A stretch of DNA of 64,000 nt from Marimonas arenosa (lineage in GTDB: Bacteria > Pseudomonadota > Alphaproteobacteria > Rhodobacterales > Rhodobacteraceae): positions 248,001 through 312,000 of the forward strand of contig NZ_JANHAX010000003.1 of the NCBI RefSeq assembly GCF_030848945.1. Reading direction: 5' to 3'. The position numbers and the translations under genes were made by a program. The notes beneath the pieces were generated by a model. It did not search any database, was not told where the DNA came from, and was given only the letters and a program-made list of their open reading frames with translations. Positions 46,867 through 55,577 of this stretch are shown piece by piece (within the stretch, counting starts at the first letter, position 1; the number at the start of each line of letters is the position of its first letter).

Positions 46867-47691
46867 ATGTCCAGTATTCTGACCAACAACAGTGCCATGG
46901 TGGCGCTGCAAACGCTGAAATCGACGAACGCGAACCTTGCGAAAACACAAAATGAAATTTCCACCGGGAAAACCATCGGCAAAGCCATGGATAACTCCGC
47001 GATCTGGGCGATTTCCAAAGTAATGGAATCGGATGTCAGCGGCTTCCGGGCCGTATCGGATGCCTTGTCACTCGGCCAGTCGACCGTCGCTGTCGCCTCT
47101 GCCGGTGCGGAGCAGATCACCAACCTGTTCAACGAGATGAAGGAGAAGGTGGTCGCGGCAACCGGCGAAAACGTCGATCACACGAAGATCGACGCCGACG
47201 TCACCGAACTCAAGAACCAGATCACCGCGATCATTTCAGCATCCCAGTTCAACGGTGCCAACCTGCTGAACACGGCGGGCGGCGACATCACCGTGCTTTC
47301 GTCGCTTGACCGCGATGCCAGCGGCACCGTGACGGCCGCCAACATCACCGTCGCGTCGGTTGACTTCGAAGCCAGTCTCGACCTCACGACCATCGATGTC
47401 ACGTCCGCGACAGCAGCGGATACCTCGCTCGCGGCCATGGAAACGCTGATCCAGACCGCTGTTGATGGCGCGGCGGCGCTCGGTGCTTCCGCGAAACGCC
47501 TCAACGATCAGGGTGATTTCGTGAGTAAGGTGATGGACGCGATGAAATCGGGCATCGGGGCGATGGTCGACGCGGATATGGAAGCCGCATCGGCCCGGCT
47601 GCAGGCACTGCAGGTGCAGCAGCAACTCGGCGTTCAGGCGCTTTCGATTGCGAACCAGACGCCGCAGACGCTGCTCTCGCTGTTCCGGTAA
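46867..47691 (+). CDS. fliC: Flagellin
   Basis: The 274-residue filament protein has conserved terminal helices: MSSILTNNSAMVALQTLKST at the start and LQALQVQQQLGVQALSIANQ at the end, with a short variable middle (about 145-205) rich in Thr, Ala and Asp. Such compact flagellins are usual in Rhodobacteraceae. The ATG at 46867 has GAAGGA upstream and a 241-base leader gap. A strong terminator at 47701 separates it from flaF. Confidence 0.95.
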   Translation: MSSILTNNSAMVALQTLKSTNANLAKTQNEISTGKTIGKAMDNSAIWAISKVMESDVSGFRAVSDALSLGQSTVAVASAGAEQITNLFNEMKEKVVAATGENVDHTKIDADVTELKNQITAIISASQFNGANLLNTAGGDITVLSSLDRDASGTVTAANITVASVDFEASLDLTTIDVTSATAADTSLAAMETLIQTAVDGAAALGASAKRLNDQGDFVSKVMDAMKSGIGAMVDADMEAASARLQALQVQQQLGVQALSIANQTPQTLLSLFR

Positions 47692-47700
47692 GAGTAAGAC

Positions 47701-47735
47701 CCGGGGGCGCGGCCGCCGCGCCCCCGGTTTCTTTT
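47701..47735 (+). terminator. Flagellin terminator
   Basis: A 12-bp perfect G/C stem (47701-47712 with 47716-47727) around a three-base loop, followed by TTTCTTTTC. It begins nine bases after the flagellin stop codon. Confidence 0.9.
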
Positions 47736-47789
47736 CTGAAAACCCGGGCCTGATCCGGTACGATACCCAACGCAACAAGGGAGCGAGCA

Positions 47790-48167
47790 GTGATTTCCCA
47801 AACCCAGGCAAAATCTGCCTATGCCCGCGGCGCGATGCCGATCCGGACCGATCGTGGCACCGAATACGAGCTTTTCGCCCGCATCACCCACAAGATGCGC
47901 GCCGCCGCGGCTCGTGGACAAGCCGGCTTTGCCGCCCTGGCCGAGGCGCTGCACAACAACCGCCAGCTCTGGACCATGCTGGCCGCTGACGTCGCCGACG
48001 GCGACAACGCCCTGTCCAAGGATCTACGCGCACGGATCTTCTATCTGGCAGAGTTTACGCATGACTATTCCGGCAAGGTGTTGTCGAAAGGCGCCAGCAT
48101 CGCGCCGCTGGTCGAGATCAACGCCGCGATGATGCGGGGGTTGCGCGGAACGGGGCCAAAGACATGA
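47790..48167 (+). CDS. flaF: Flagellin regulator FlaF
   Basis: FlaF, known from Caulobacter and Brucella, promotes flagellin synthesis or secretion and acts opposite to FlbT. The 125-residue protein has the family elements YELFARITHKMRAA, LAEALHNNRQLWTMLAADV and LRARIFYLAEFTHDYSGKVL. The GTG start at 47790 has AGGGAG upstream. It overlaps flbT by four bases (ATGA). Confidence 0.92.
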   Translation: MISQTQAKSAYARGAMPIRTDRGTEYELFARITHKMRAAAARGQAGFAALAEALHNNRQLWTMLAADVADGDNALSKDLRARIFYLAEFTHDYSGKVLSKGASIAPLVEINAAMMRGLRGTGPKT

Positions 48168-48568
48168 GCGGGCTGGTTCTGAAACTGGGCCCGAAGGAAC
48201 GGGTTCTGATCAATGGCGCGGTGATCGAAAATGGCGACCGCCGGTCGCGGCTGTCGATCGTGACACCGGGCGCCAATATCCTGCGTCTGCGTGACGCGAT
48301 CCATCCCGAAGAAGCGACCACGCCGGTACGCCGGGTGTGTTATGCCGCGCAGCTGGTGCTGTCGGGTGATGCCACCCCGGACGACGCGAAAATGCCGCTT
48401 TTGCGCCGGATCGAGGAACTGAGCCGGGTCCTGACCGATCATGACAGCCGCACCCAGCTCGGGCTGGCGACGCAGGCGGTGTTGGACGGCCAGTTCTATC
48501 ACTGCCTGAAAGCGTTGCGCGCGCTGTTGCCGCGGGAAGAAAGACTGCTGGCACACCGGGTGCAGTGA
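48164..48568 (+). CDS. flbT: Flagellin mRNA regulator FlbT
   Basis: FlbT binds flagellin mRNA leader and represses its translation in Caulobacter until the hook is built. The 134-residue protein shows LKLGPKERVLINGAVIENGDRRSRL and NILRLRDAIHPEEATTPVRRVCY, typical of the family. Start and stop overlap both neighbours, giving a tightly coupled flaF-flbT-DUF1217 unit just after flagellin. Confidence 0.93.
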   Translation: MSGLVLKLGPKERVLINGAVIENGDRRSRLSIVTPGANILRLRDAIHPEEATTPVRRVCYAAQLVLSGDATPDDAKMPLLRRIEELSRVLTDHDSRTQLGLATQAVLDGQFYHCLKALRALLPREERLLAHRVQ

Positions 48569-49383
48569 TGGCGTTTCAGCCCGTCATTCCCACGGGCGGC
48601 CTTGTCGGCTGGACCTTTCTGAACCGCACCCTCGAGCGTCAGACCGCGGCTTTCGAAGCCGTAAGTGATACCCGGCGCGATACCGCGTATTTTGCCGAGA
48701 TGATCGGCGCAATCGACACCGCCGAACAGCTGGTCGCCGACCGGCGGCTGTTGGCCGTGGCGCTGGGGGCATACGGCCTGCAGGATGACATCGACAACCG
48801 TTTTTTCGTCCGCAAGATGCTGGAAGAGGGGACGACTGACGCCGATGCCTTTGCCAACCGGATGGCGGACGATCGCTACAAGGCGTTTTCGAAGGCCTTT
48901 GGGTTTGGTGACTTCGCCACCCCGCGCACCAAGCTGACCTATTTTGCCGATGAGATCATAGGGCTTTACCAACTGCGGTCGTTCGAGGTGGCGGTGGGTG
49001 AACAGGATGAGTCCCTGCGGCTGGCGCTCAATGCCAAGCGCGAGCTTGCGGCGCTGGCCGCGGAAGATAGAACCGAAGACACGAAATGGTTCCGGGTGAT
49101 GGGCAACAAGCCCCTGCGGCGGGTGTTCGAAACCGCCTTCGGCCTGCCTTCGGGCTTTGGCCAACTCGACCTTGAGCAGCAATTGACCACCTTCCGCGAC
49201 AAGGCCATGCGGCAGCTCGGGAATGGCGAGATTTCGCAATTCACTGACGAAGCGGCTGTCGAAAACCTGGTGCAGCGCTTTCTGGTACGGGCCCAGTTGG
49301 CCGGGTTTCAGACCACCGCCGCGGGCTCCGTCGCGCTGACCCTGTTGCAGAGTGCAGCGCCCGTGCGACAAGGACTTTTCTGA
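48568..49383 (+). CDS. DUF1217-family flagellar protein
   Basis: The 271-residue protein belongs to DUF1217, a family found almost only in alphaproteobacterial flagellar clusters. GGLVGWTFLNRTLERQTAAFE, YFAEMIGAIDTAEQLVADRRLL and the repeat-like FAKMMADDRYKAFSKAFGFGDF region are typical. It is helical and without a signal peptide. It overlaps flbT by one base. The precise function is undefined; a filament-assembly accessory or minor structural role is inferred from context. Confidence 0.8.
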   Translation: MAFQPVIPTGGLVGWTFLNRTLERQTAAFEAVSDTRRDTAYFAEMIGAIDTAEQLVADRRLLAVALGAYGLQDDIDNRFFVRKMLEEGTTDADAFANRMADDRYKAFSKAFGFGDFATPRTKLTYFADEIIGLYQLRSFEVAVGEQDESLRLALNAKRELAALAAEDRTEDTKWFRVMGNKPLRRVFETAFGLPSGFGQLDLEQQLTTFRDKAMRQLGNGEISQFTDEAAVENLVQRFLVRAQLAGFQTTAAGSVALTLLQSAAPVRQGLF

Positions 49384-49394
49384 GCCGGTTCAGT

Positions 49395-50855
49395 TCAACT
49401 CGGGTCCGCGAGTAGCGTGCGTCTGCCGTCTCCGGGTCCCGCTTGGTTTGGGACTGACGCCGACCGCGGTGGAAGCAGCCCCGGTGCTTGCGGAGCGGGT
49501 CGGTGGGTCGTGGTTGCGGTGGCGCCGGAACGCGCCGCCGAGCGGCGCAGGATCAGGCGCAGCCGATTGAAGCTGTTGGCCGTGTCCTGGGCCTCGTTCT
49601 CGGCCAGGAAAGCGTCGAGTTCGGGCCAGGCTCTGATCGCCTGGTCAAGGTGCGGATCAGAGCCCTGAGTGTAGAGCCCTGCACGGATCATCATCTCGGA
49701 CTGGGCATAAGCCCCGAGCAACTTGCGCGCTTCGGCGATGGTCTGATTCTCCTCATCGGAAGCAGCATCTGGCAGCGATCGCGAGACCGAGCGCAACAGG
49801 TCGATGGCCGGGTAGCGGCCGCGTTCGGCAATCGCCCGGTCGAGCACGACATGGCCGTCGAGCACGCCGCGTAGGATGTCGGCCACCGGCTCCTCCATGT
49901 CGGACCCCGCCACCAACACTGTCAGGATTGCGGTGATCGTGCCGGAATGGGCCGCGCCGGGCCCGGCGCGTTCGCACAGTGACATGATGGTGTGAGCGGT
50001 CGACGGAGGATAGCCACGCAGGGAGGGTAACTCGCCCGCGGCGACGGCAACCTCGCGATGGGCCTCGGCGAAGCGGGTGATCGAATCGGCCAGCAACAGC
50101 ACGTGGTTGCCCTGGTCGCGGAAATACTCGGCCACCGCCATCGCGGCCCAGGCACAACGGCGGCGCACCAGCGGCGACTGGTCCGAAGTGGCGGCGACCA
50201 CCACGGCACGCCGCATGCCCTTCTCGCCCAGAACGTTGTCGACGAATTCGCGCAGCTCTCGCCCGCGCTCGCCAACCATGGCGATGACCACGACGTCGGC
50301 CTCCATGTTGCGCGCCAGATGCGCCAGCAGTGAGGTCTTACCGACCCCGGAGCCGGCGAAAAGCCCGATGCGCTGACCTTCGACGATCGGCAGCATGGTG
50401 TTGAAGACGGTCATGCCGGTCTCAAGCCGCGCGCCCATCGGATGCCGCGTCGCCGGTGGCGGCGGGTCGGCGCGCAAGGGCTGCGGCCGTTCGCCCCGCA
50501 AGAGCGGCCGGCCGTCCAGCGGGACGCCGAACGGATCGACGACGCGGCCAATCCAGGCCGGCGAGGGCGAGATTGTGGAGGCTTCGTGCAGTGCCGCTCG
50601 ATCCCCGAGCGATACGCCTTCGGGTGCGGCATCGGGCAGCATCACGACGCCGTCAGCGTTGAGTTGCAACACCTCGCCGCCCAGAGTTTTGCCGCTGCGG
50701 CGATAGACTTGTAGCTGATCGCCCATGCGGGCGTTATGCTCCAGCCCGCGAAGATGCAGAAGGCCGCCGTCGACAGCGACGACGCGGCCCACCTCGCGAA
50801 CCGCTTTGAGCGATGCGATCTCGGCACCCAGCCGGGACAGTTCGATCGTTGTCAT
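49395..50855 (-). CDS. fliI: Flagellar export ATPase FliI
   Basis: FliI powers the flagellar export gate. The 486-residue protein has Walker A GSGVGKTS at 168-175, the F1-beta-like VVIAMVGERGRELREF, LLLADSITRFAEAHREVAVAAGE and the family-specific ERAGPGAA block. The ATG at 50855 precedes LSRLGAEIASLK, a usual FliI start. About 45 residues of Pro/Ala/Thr-rich sequence extend beyond the normal C-terminus. It is alone on the minus strand between DUF1217 and flgB; fliH is not in the window. Confidence 0.95.
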   Translation of the reverse strand: MTTIELSRLGAEIASLKAVREVGRVVAVDGGLLHLRGLEHNARMGDQLQVYRRSGKTLGGEVLQLNADGVVMLPDAAPEGVSLGDRAALHEASTISPSPAWIGRVVDPFGVPLDGRPLLRGERPQPLRADPPPPATRHPMGARLETGMTVFNTMLPIVEGQRIGLFAGSGVGKTSLLAHLARNMEADVVVIAMVGERGRELREFVDNVLGEKGMRRAVVVAATSDQSPLVRRRCAWAAMAVAEYFRDQGNHVLLLADSITRFAEAHREVAVAAGELPSLRGYPPSTAHTIMSLCERAGPGAAHSGTITAILTVLVAGSDMEEPVADILRGVLDGHVVLDRAIAERGRYPAIDLLRSVSRSLPDAASDEENQTIAEARKLLGAYAQSEMMIRAGLYTQGSDPHLDQAIRAWPELDAFLAENEAQDTANSFNRLRLILRRSAARSGATATTTHRPAPQAPGLLPPRSASVPNQAGPGDGRRTLLADPS

Positions 50856-50904
50856 TTCGGATTCTCCAAAATTCTTCTGAAAACGGTTTCTAAAGGATTC
50901 GGGG

Positions 50905-50919
50905 TTAAGCCTTGATTGA
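50905..50919 (+). promoter_or_regulatory. CtrA-like site upstream of flgB
   Basis: TTAA-N7-TTGA at 50905-50919 matches seven of eight specified bases of the CtrA box TTAA-N7-TTAA. It lies in the 87-base gap between divergent fliI and flgB, 24 bases before the flgB ATG. CtrA control of flagellar genes is established in several Rhodobacteraceae; binding here is inferred. Confidence 0.35.
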
Positions 50920-50942
50920 AACCGATCGAGGGAGAAGCCCCG

Positions 50943-51335
50943 ATGCACGACAAAATCGAAATCTTCCGCGTGGCCGCCGCGATGGCCAGACACGCCGGAA
51001 CACGGCAGGCCTTGGTGGCGCAGAATATCGCCAACGCAGATACCCCCGGATACAAGGCCCGCGACGTTGTTCCATTTGCCGAACTGGTGAGCCGCGACAC
51101 GGGTGGATTCTATACGCGCGCCACGCGGGCCGGTCACCTGAACGGCCGGGACGGATCGCTGCGTCCCGAGATCGTCGCGGCGAAAGATGCGCTGGCCAAT
51201 CCAAACGACAACCAAGTCACGCTGGAGGCAGAAATGCTGAAGGCAGTCGCGGTCAAGCGCCAGCATGACCGCGCGCTCGCGATCTATCGCTCGGGGCTCA
51301 ACATCCTGCGTACCAGCCTGGGTCGGGGGGCGTAA
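50943..51335 (+). CDS. flgB: Flagellar basal-body rod protein FlgB
   Basis: FlgB is a proximal rod subunit. The 130-residue protein carries the rod/hook N-terminal signature LVAQNIANADTPGYKARDV and a C-terminal amphipathic helix. The ATG at 50943 has GAGGGAG upstream. It opens the plus-strand rod operon and is three bases from flgC. Confidence 0.95.
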   Translation: MHDKIEIFRVAAAMARHAGTRQALVAQNIANADTPGYKARDVVPFAELVSRDTGGFYTRATRAGHLNGRDGSLRPEIVAAKDALANPNDNQVTLEAEMLKAVAVKRQHDRALAIYRSGLNILRTSLGRGA

Positions 51336-51338
51336 GCG

Positions 51339-51734
51339 ATGAGTGAGTTTTCGAAAGCGCTTGGTGTATCAGCCAGCGGGTTGAAGGCACAGTCGCAGCG
51401 ACTGCGCCACGTGTCCGAAAACATCGCCAATGCGGACACGCCCGGTTATCGCCGGAAGTCGGTGCCGTTCAAGGCGGTGTTCGATGGCAGCCGCGATGGC
51501 GTCGGGCGTGTCGAAACCGGACGGGTCAGCCTCGACCAATCCGACCTCGACCGGATCTACGATCCGTCGCACCCGATGGCCGATGCGACCGGGCACTACA
51601 TGGGGTCGAATGTCGACCTGATCATCGAAATTGCTGACGCGCGCGAAGCGCAGCGCAGCTACGAAGCGAACCTGAAGATGTTCGACCAGGCACGGCAGAT
51701 GTCGTCGAGCCTGATGGAGCTACTGAAGCGGTAA
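51339..51734 (+). CDS. flgC: Flagellar basal-body rod protein FlgC
   Basis: A 131-residue rod subunit. LGVSASGLKAQSQRLRHVSENIANADTPGYRRK is the axial-protein N-terminus (in part), and SNVDLIIEIADAREAQRSYEANLKMF the C-terminal FlgC helix. Spacing to flgB (3 bases) and fliE (12 bases) places it in the same operon. Confidence 0.95.
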   Translation: MSEFSKALGVSASGLKAQSQRLRHVSENIANADTPGYRRKSVPFKAVFDGSRDGVGRVETGRVSLDQSDLDRIYDPSHPMADATGHYMGSNVDLIIEIADAREAQRSYEANLKMFDQARQMSSSLMELLKR

Positions 51735-51746
51735 AGGAGGTCCAGA

Positions 51747-52037
51747 ATGGATATTCGAGCGGTCAACGCACAGCAAAATTACGCGGCTCTGAAACCGGCG
51801 ACCCGGGCCGCCGAAGGCGCTACCGGAGCCGATGAGACGGCGGCAGGCGTGATCCGCGACTTCACCCGGACTTTGCGAGAGAGCGAGGAAATCGCCCAAG
51901 CGGCGATGACCGGCGATGCCGATCCCCACGCGCTGGTGCAGGCGCTGGTGCAGACCGAGCTGGCCGTCGAGACGGCGGTAACGGTACGCAACAAGGTGGT
52001 CGAGGCCTATCAGGAAATCTTGCGAATGCCGGTTTGA
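51747..52037 (+). CDS. fliE: Flagellar hook-basal body protein FliE
   Basis: FliE links the MS ring to the rod. The 96-residue protein ends with the characteristic ETAVTVRNKVVEAYQEILRMPV and has the middle ADPHALVQALVQTELAVE. AGGAGG precedes the ATG. It follows flgC, as is usual. Confidence 0.93.
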   Translation: MDIRAVNAQQNYAALKPATRAAEGATGADETAAGVIRDFTRTLRESEEIAQAAMTGDADPHALVQALVQTELAVETAVTVRNKVVEAYQEILRMPV

Positions 52038-52047
52038 GGCCGCCATC

Positions 52048-52314
52048 ATGGATGAAGCGATTTTCTTCGACACGGTTCGGCAGGGGCTGTGGGTAGCTGT
52101 GATCACCTCGTTTCCGATCCTGGCGGTCGCGCTGCTTGCCGGCGTCACGGTCGGGCTGTTCCAAGCGCTGACCTCGATCCAGGAACTGACGCTGACCTTC
52201 GTGCCCAAACTGGCGGCCATTGTCGTCGTGTTTTGGATGTCGATGGGCTTCATGGCGCAGACGCTGGTGTCGTTCTTTCAGGATCGGATCGTGCCGCTGA
52301 TCGTAGGAGGCTGA
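52048..52314 (+). CDS. fliQ: Flagellar export gate protein FliQ
   Basis: FliQ is a two-helix membrane subunit of the export gate. The 88-residue protein has hydrophobic segments near 15-40 and 50-75, and the family stretch GLFQALTSIQELTLTFVPKL. fliP and fliR lie elsewhere: fliR is at 57204, fliP is not in the window. Spacing to flgF is three bases. Confidence 0.95.
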   Translation: MDEAIFFDTVRQGLWVAVITSFPILAVALLAGVTVGLFQALTSIQELTLTFVPKLAAIVVVFWMSMGFMAQTLVSFFQDRIVPLIVGG

Positions 52315-52317
52315 GAC

Positions 52318-53031
52318 ATGGACAATGCAGGCTATACCGCGCTGTCGCGGCAATCCGGACTGATGCGCGAGATGCGGATCGTGGCGAACAATATCGCCAA
52401 CGCGGCCACTGCCGGGTTCCGCCAGGAGGGGCTGGTATTTTCCGAGCACGTTGCGGCAATTGGTGATAGCCCGTCAATCTCGATGGCTGGCGCCACGGTG
52501 CGCCACACCTCGATGGTGCAGGGCACGCTGACCGAAACACGTGGTCCGCTCGATCTGGCGATCGAGGGCGATGGGTTCTTTCTGGTCGAGACCCCGCAGG
52601 GCGAGCGGCTGACCCGCGCCGGTAACTTCACCAGCAACGGCGCGGGTGACTTGGTGACCAATGACGGCTTCCGGGTGCTCGATGCCGGCGGCGCGCCGGT
52701 CTTCATCCCGCCCGATGTCACCGACTTGTCGGTGGCTGCCGACGGCACGGTCAGCGCGGGTGGCCGGCCGTTGACCCAGATCGGGCTTTATCTGCCGGCC
52801 GATCCGTTCGGGCTCGCCCGCGAGGATGGTGTGATGTTCCGCGCCGAGGGCGGCATTGAACCAACCGAGGCGGGACGGATCGTGCAGGGCTTTCTCGAGA
52901 ATTCCAATGTCGATCCGATCAGCCAGTTCGCCCGGATGATCGAGGTACAGCGCGCCTATGAGCTGGGTCAAAGCTTCCTCGACTCCGAGAACGAGAGGCT
53001 GCGCGACGCAGTGAAGACCTTCATCAGATGA
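52318..53031 (+). CDS. flgF: Flagellar basal-body rod protein FlgF
   Basis: A 237-residue proximal rod protein. MREMRIVANNIANAATAGFRQEG is its axial-protein signature, GPLDLAIEGDGFFLVET the central block, and LENSNVDPISQFARMIEVQRAYELGQ the C-terminal one. It is shorter than FlgG and placed before it, as expected for FlgF. Confidence 0.95.
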   Translation: MDNAGYTALSRQSGLMREMRIVANNIANAATAGFRQEGLVFSEHVAAIGDSPSISMAGATVRHTSMVQGTLTETRGPLDLAIEGDGFFLVETPQGERLTRAGNFTSNGAGDLVTNDGFRVLDAGGAPVFIPPDVTDLSVAADGTVSAGGRPLTQIGLYLPADPFGLAREDGVMFRAEGGIEPTEAGRIVQGFLENSNVDPISQFARMIEVQRAYELGQSFLDSENERLRDAVKTFIR

Positions 53032-53050
53032 AACCTCAAGGAGCAGTAAC

Positions 53051-53836
53051 ATGCGGGCATTGAAGATCGCCGCCACGGGCATGGCCGCCCAGCAGATGCG
53101 GGTCGAGACCATCTCGAACAACCTCGCCAACCTGTCGACGACCGGCTACAACCCGCGACGGGCCGAGTTCGCCGACCTGCACTACCAGCAGATGACACGG
53201 CCCGGCACGGTCAACGCCGCTGATGGCACGGTCCTGCCCACAGGGGTGCAGCTGGGGCTGGGTGTGCGGCCGGCCGCGGTCTCGGTGCAGCTGGCGCAGG
53301 GCTCGCTTTCAGCCACCGGCGGTGATCTCGACGTGGCGATCGACGGACGCGGATATCTTGAAGTCACGCTGCCCTCGGGGCAGTCGGCCTATACCCGCGA
53401 TGGTGGTCTGAAACGAACTGGTGACGGGTTGATCGTGACTGCGGACGGTTTTCCGGTGCAGCCCGAAATCACCATTCCTGAAGATGCCCGCGCCGTTTCG
53501 ATCAATGCTGATGGCGAGGTCTATGCGTACTTCGATCAGGGCGGCGAGGCGCAGCTTCTGGGCCAGTTCAACCTGGTCGGCTTTTCCAACCCCAAGGGGC
53601 TCGAAGCACGGGGCTCGAACCTTTTTACCGAGACCGAAGCCTCGGGTGCGCCGATCGCCGCTACGCCGGGGCAGAACGGACTCGGTACCCTGCGGCAGGG
53701 TTATCTCGAGGACAGCTCGGTCGACGCGGTGCGCGAGATCACCGAACTAATCGAGGCGCAGCGCGGCTATGAGATGAACGCCAAGGTGATCTCGGCCGCC
53801 GACCAGATGATGGGCGCCACCACGCAGGTACGCTGA
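53051..53836 (+). CDS. flgG: Flagellar distal rod protein FlgG
   Basis: A 261-residue distal rod subunit, normal FlgG length. MRALKIAATGMAAQQMRVET and ISNNLANLSTTGYNPRRAEF form the N-terminus, GDLDVAIDGRGYLEVTLPSG the middle, and LEDSSVDAVREITELIEAQR with RGYEMNAKVISAADQMM the C-terminus. Its stop codon shares one base with the flgA start. Confidence 0.96.
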   Translation: MRALKIAATGMAAQQMRVETISNNLANLSTTGYNPRRAEFADLHYQQMTRPGTVNAADGTVLPTGVQLGLGVRPAAVSVQLAQGSLSATGGDLDVAIDGRGYLEVTLPSGQSAYTRDGGLKRTGDGLIVTADGFPVQPEITIPEDARAVSINADGEVYAYFDQGGEAQLLGQFNLVGFSNPKGLEARGSNLFTETEASGAPIAATPGQNGLGTLRQGYLEDSSVDAVREITELIEAQRGYEMNAKVISAADQMMGATTQVR

Positions 53837-54255
53837 TGCGGACTCTGGCAGTGGTAGCGCTCTTCTGGCTTGCCGGCCCGGTTGCGGCCGATACAGTCGT
53901 TCCGGTGCGCACGATACGGGCGCAGGAGGTGATCGCTCCGGGCGATCTGCAACTGCGCGCGGTCGATGTGGCCGGGGGCTTCACCGCCGTCGACGAAGTT
54001 GCGGGGCTTGAAGCCAAGGTCGCGCTCTACCCGGGCCGCCCGGTGCGGCCTGTCGATGTCGGTCCACCGGCCGTGATCGAGCGAAATCAGGTTGTCCCGC
54101 TGACCTATGCTCGCGGCGGCCTGTCTATCCGCACCGAAGGCCGGGCGCTTGACCGCGCCGCCGTCGGCGACCGTGTGAAGGTGATGAACCTCGCGTCTCG
54201 CAATACGGTGATGGGCCGGGTGCAGACCGATGGCTCGATTTCCGTTTCCGAATAG
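53836..54255 (+). CDS. flgA: P-ring assembly chaperone FlgA
   Basis: FlgA is the periplasmic chaperone for P-ring subunit FlgI. The 139-residue protein has a signal peptide (MRTLAVVALFWLAGPVAA) and a SAF-type domain, with VALYPGRPVRPVDVGPPAVIERNQVV typical. It is a short form without the N-terminal domain found in enteric FlgA, as in other alphaproteobacteria. flgI itself is not in the window. Confidence 0.92.
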   Translation: MRTLAVVALFWLAGPVAADTVVPVRTIRAQEVIAPGDLQLRAVDVAGGFTAVDEVAGLEAKVALYPGRPVRPVDVGPPAVIERNQVVPLTYARGGLSIRTEGRALDRAAVGDRVKVMNLASRNTVMGRVQTDGSISVSE

Positions 54256-54267
54256 GAGTTTGCGACG

Positions 54268-55008
54268 ATGACGTTCCGCCTGTCCTTTGCCGGTCTGTGT
54301 CTGGTGTTGCTGCTGCAGGGCTGCGGCCGTGTCGATCACCTCGGCAAGCCGCCCAGCTTTTCCGACACGCGTACCATGGCCAATCCTGAACACGCGGCGA
54401 TGATGAACCCTGGCCTGCCACTGATGGCGGAGCGGGTGCGCCGGCTGGACCAGGCGTCGCTCTGGAGCGGAAACCGGCAATCGCTTCTGGGAGACCGGCG
54501 GGCGCTGAGACGCGGCGACATCCTGACAGTGGTGATCGAGATCGACGACAAGGCCGAGATTTCGAACAAGACGTCGCGCGCGCGCAGCGGGTCCGAGGGC
54601 TTGTCTGTGCCCGGGTTCTTCGGCATCCCGCAGCGGATCAACGGCAGCTTGCCCGAAGGCGCGTCAATGGAGGAGGCCGTATCGATAAGTTCGAGTTCGC
54701 AGTCGACCGGGGACGGCACGGTGCGGCGCAAGGAGAAGCTGGAACTCAGGGTGGCGGCAACGGTGGCGGATGTGCTGCCCAATGGCGTGTTGGCGATTTC
54801 CGGCAGCCAGGAAGTGCGGGTGAATTTCGAGATGCGCGAACTGCTGGTGTCTGGCTTTGTGCGACCCGAGGACATCTCGCGTCAAAACCAGATCACCTAT
54901 GACAAGATCGCTTCGGCCCGGATTTCCTATGGCGGCCGTGGTCAGATCAGCGACATGCAGCAACCGCGCTATGGTCAGCAGGTGGTCGACGCTGTCCTGC
55001 CGTTCTGA
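54268..55008 (+). CDS. flgH: Flagellar L-ring protein FlgH
   Basis: FlgH forms the outer-membrane L ring. The 246-residue lipoprotein has a lipobox ending LLLQGC, then the family block SLWSGNRQSLLGDRRALRRGDILTVVIEIDDKAEISN (in part), GSREVRVNFEMRELLVSG-like sequence and RPEDISRQNQITYDKIASARISYGGRGQ. Length is normal. fliL follows after 41 bases. Confidence 0.95.
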   Translation: MTFRLSFAGLCLVLLLQGCGRVDHLGKPPSFSDTRTMANPEHAAMMNPGLPLMAERVRRLDQASLWSGNRQSLLGDRRALRRGDILTVVIEIDDKAEISNKTSRARSGSEGLSVPGFFGIPQRINGSLPEGASMEEAVSISSSSQSTGDGTVRRKEKLELRVAATVADVLPNGVLAISGSQEVRVNFEMRELLVSGFVRPEDISRQNQITYDKIASARISYGGRGQISDMQQPRYGQQVVDAVLPF

Positions 55009-55049
55009 GCAAAGCGGCAGGTCAGCGCAATGGCGGCAAGGAGAAAGAT

Positions 55050-55577
55050 ATGATCGGCAAGGTTCTTCCCATTCTTCTGATCCTGGTCGGCGTCGGTGGC
55101 GGCATCGGAGCAGGCCTGGTACTGAAACCCGCGCCGATGCCCGAAGCGGCGCTGGCGGTCAATCCTTGCGGCGAGAGGACGGAACAGGGCAAAGACGTCC
55201 ATGCCGCGATGGCGGATTCCCACGGTGACGACCACGCCGAATACGATGGGCAGGCGCATGACTATGTCAAACTCAACAACCAGTTCATCGTGCCCGTCGT
55301 GGGGCAGGACAAGGTCGAATCGCTGGTGGTGATGTCGCTGAGCGTCGAGGTTCTGGCCGGACAGCAGGAGCAGGTGTTCAAGCGCGAACCGAAGCTGCGA
55401 GATGCCTTTCTGCAGGTGCTGTTCGACCATGCCAACATGGGCGGATTCCGCGGTAGTTTTACCAATTCCAACAACATGGACGTGCTGCGCCAGGCGCTTC
55501 GCGAAACCGCGCGCAAGGTTGTGGACGATCTGATTTCGGATGTCCTGATCGTCGACATCAATCGCCAGGATGTCTGA
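55050..55577 (+). CDS. fliL: Flagellar basal-body protein FliL
   Basis: FliL surrounds the stator and supports motor function. The 175-residue protein has an N-terminal membrane segment (VLPILLILVGVGGGIGAGLVL), a His/Asp-rich linker (HAAMADSHGDDHAEYDG) and the periplasmic domain with YVKLNNQFIVPVV and ETARKVVDDLISDVLIVDINRQDV. AAGGAGA precedes the ATG. It ends the plus-strand rod operon, converging on the FliJ-like gene. Confidence 0.92.
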   Translation: MIGKVLPILLILVGVGGGIGAGLVLKPAPMPEAALAVNPCGERTEQGKDVHAAMADSHGDDHAEYDGQAHDYVKLNNQFIVPVVGQDKVESLVVMSLSVEVLAGQQEQVFKREPKLRDAFLQVLFDHANMGGFRGSFTNSNNMDVLRQALRETARKVVDDLISDVLIVDINRQDV

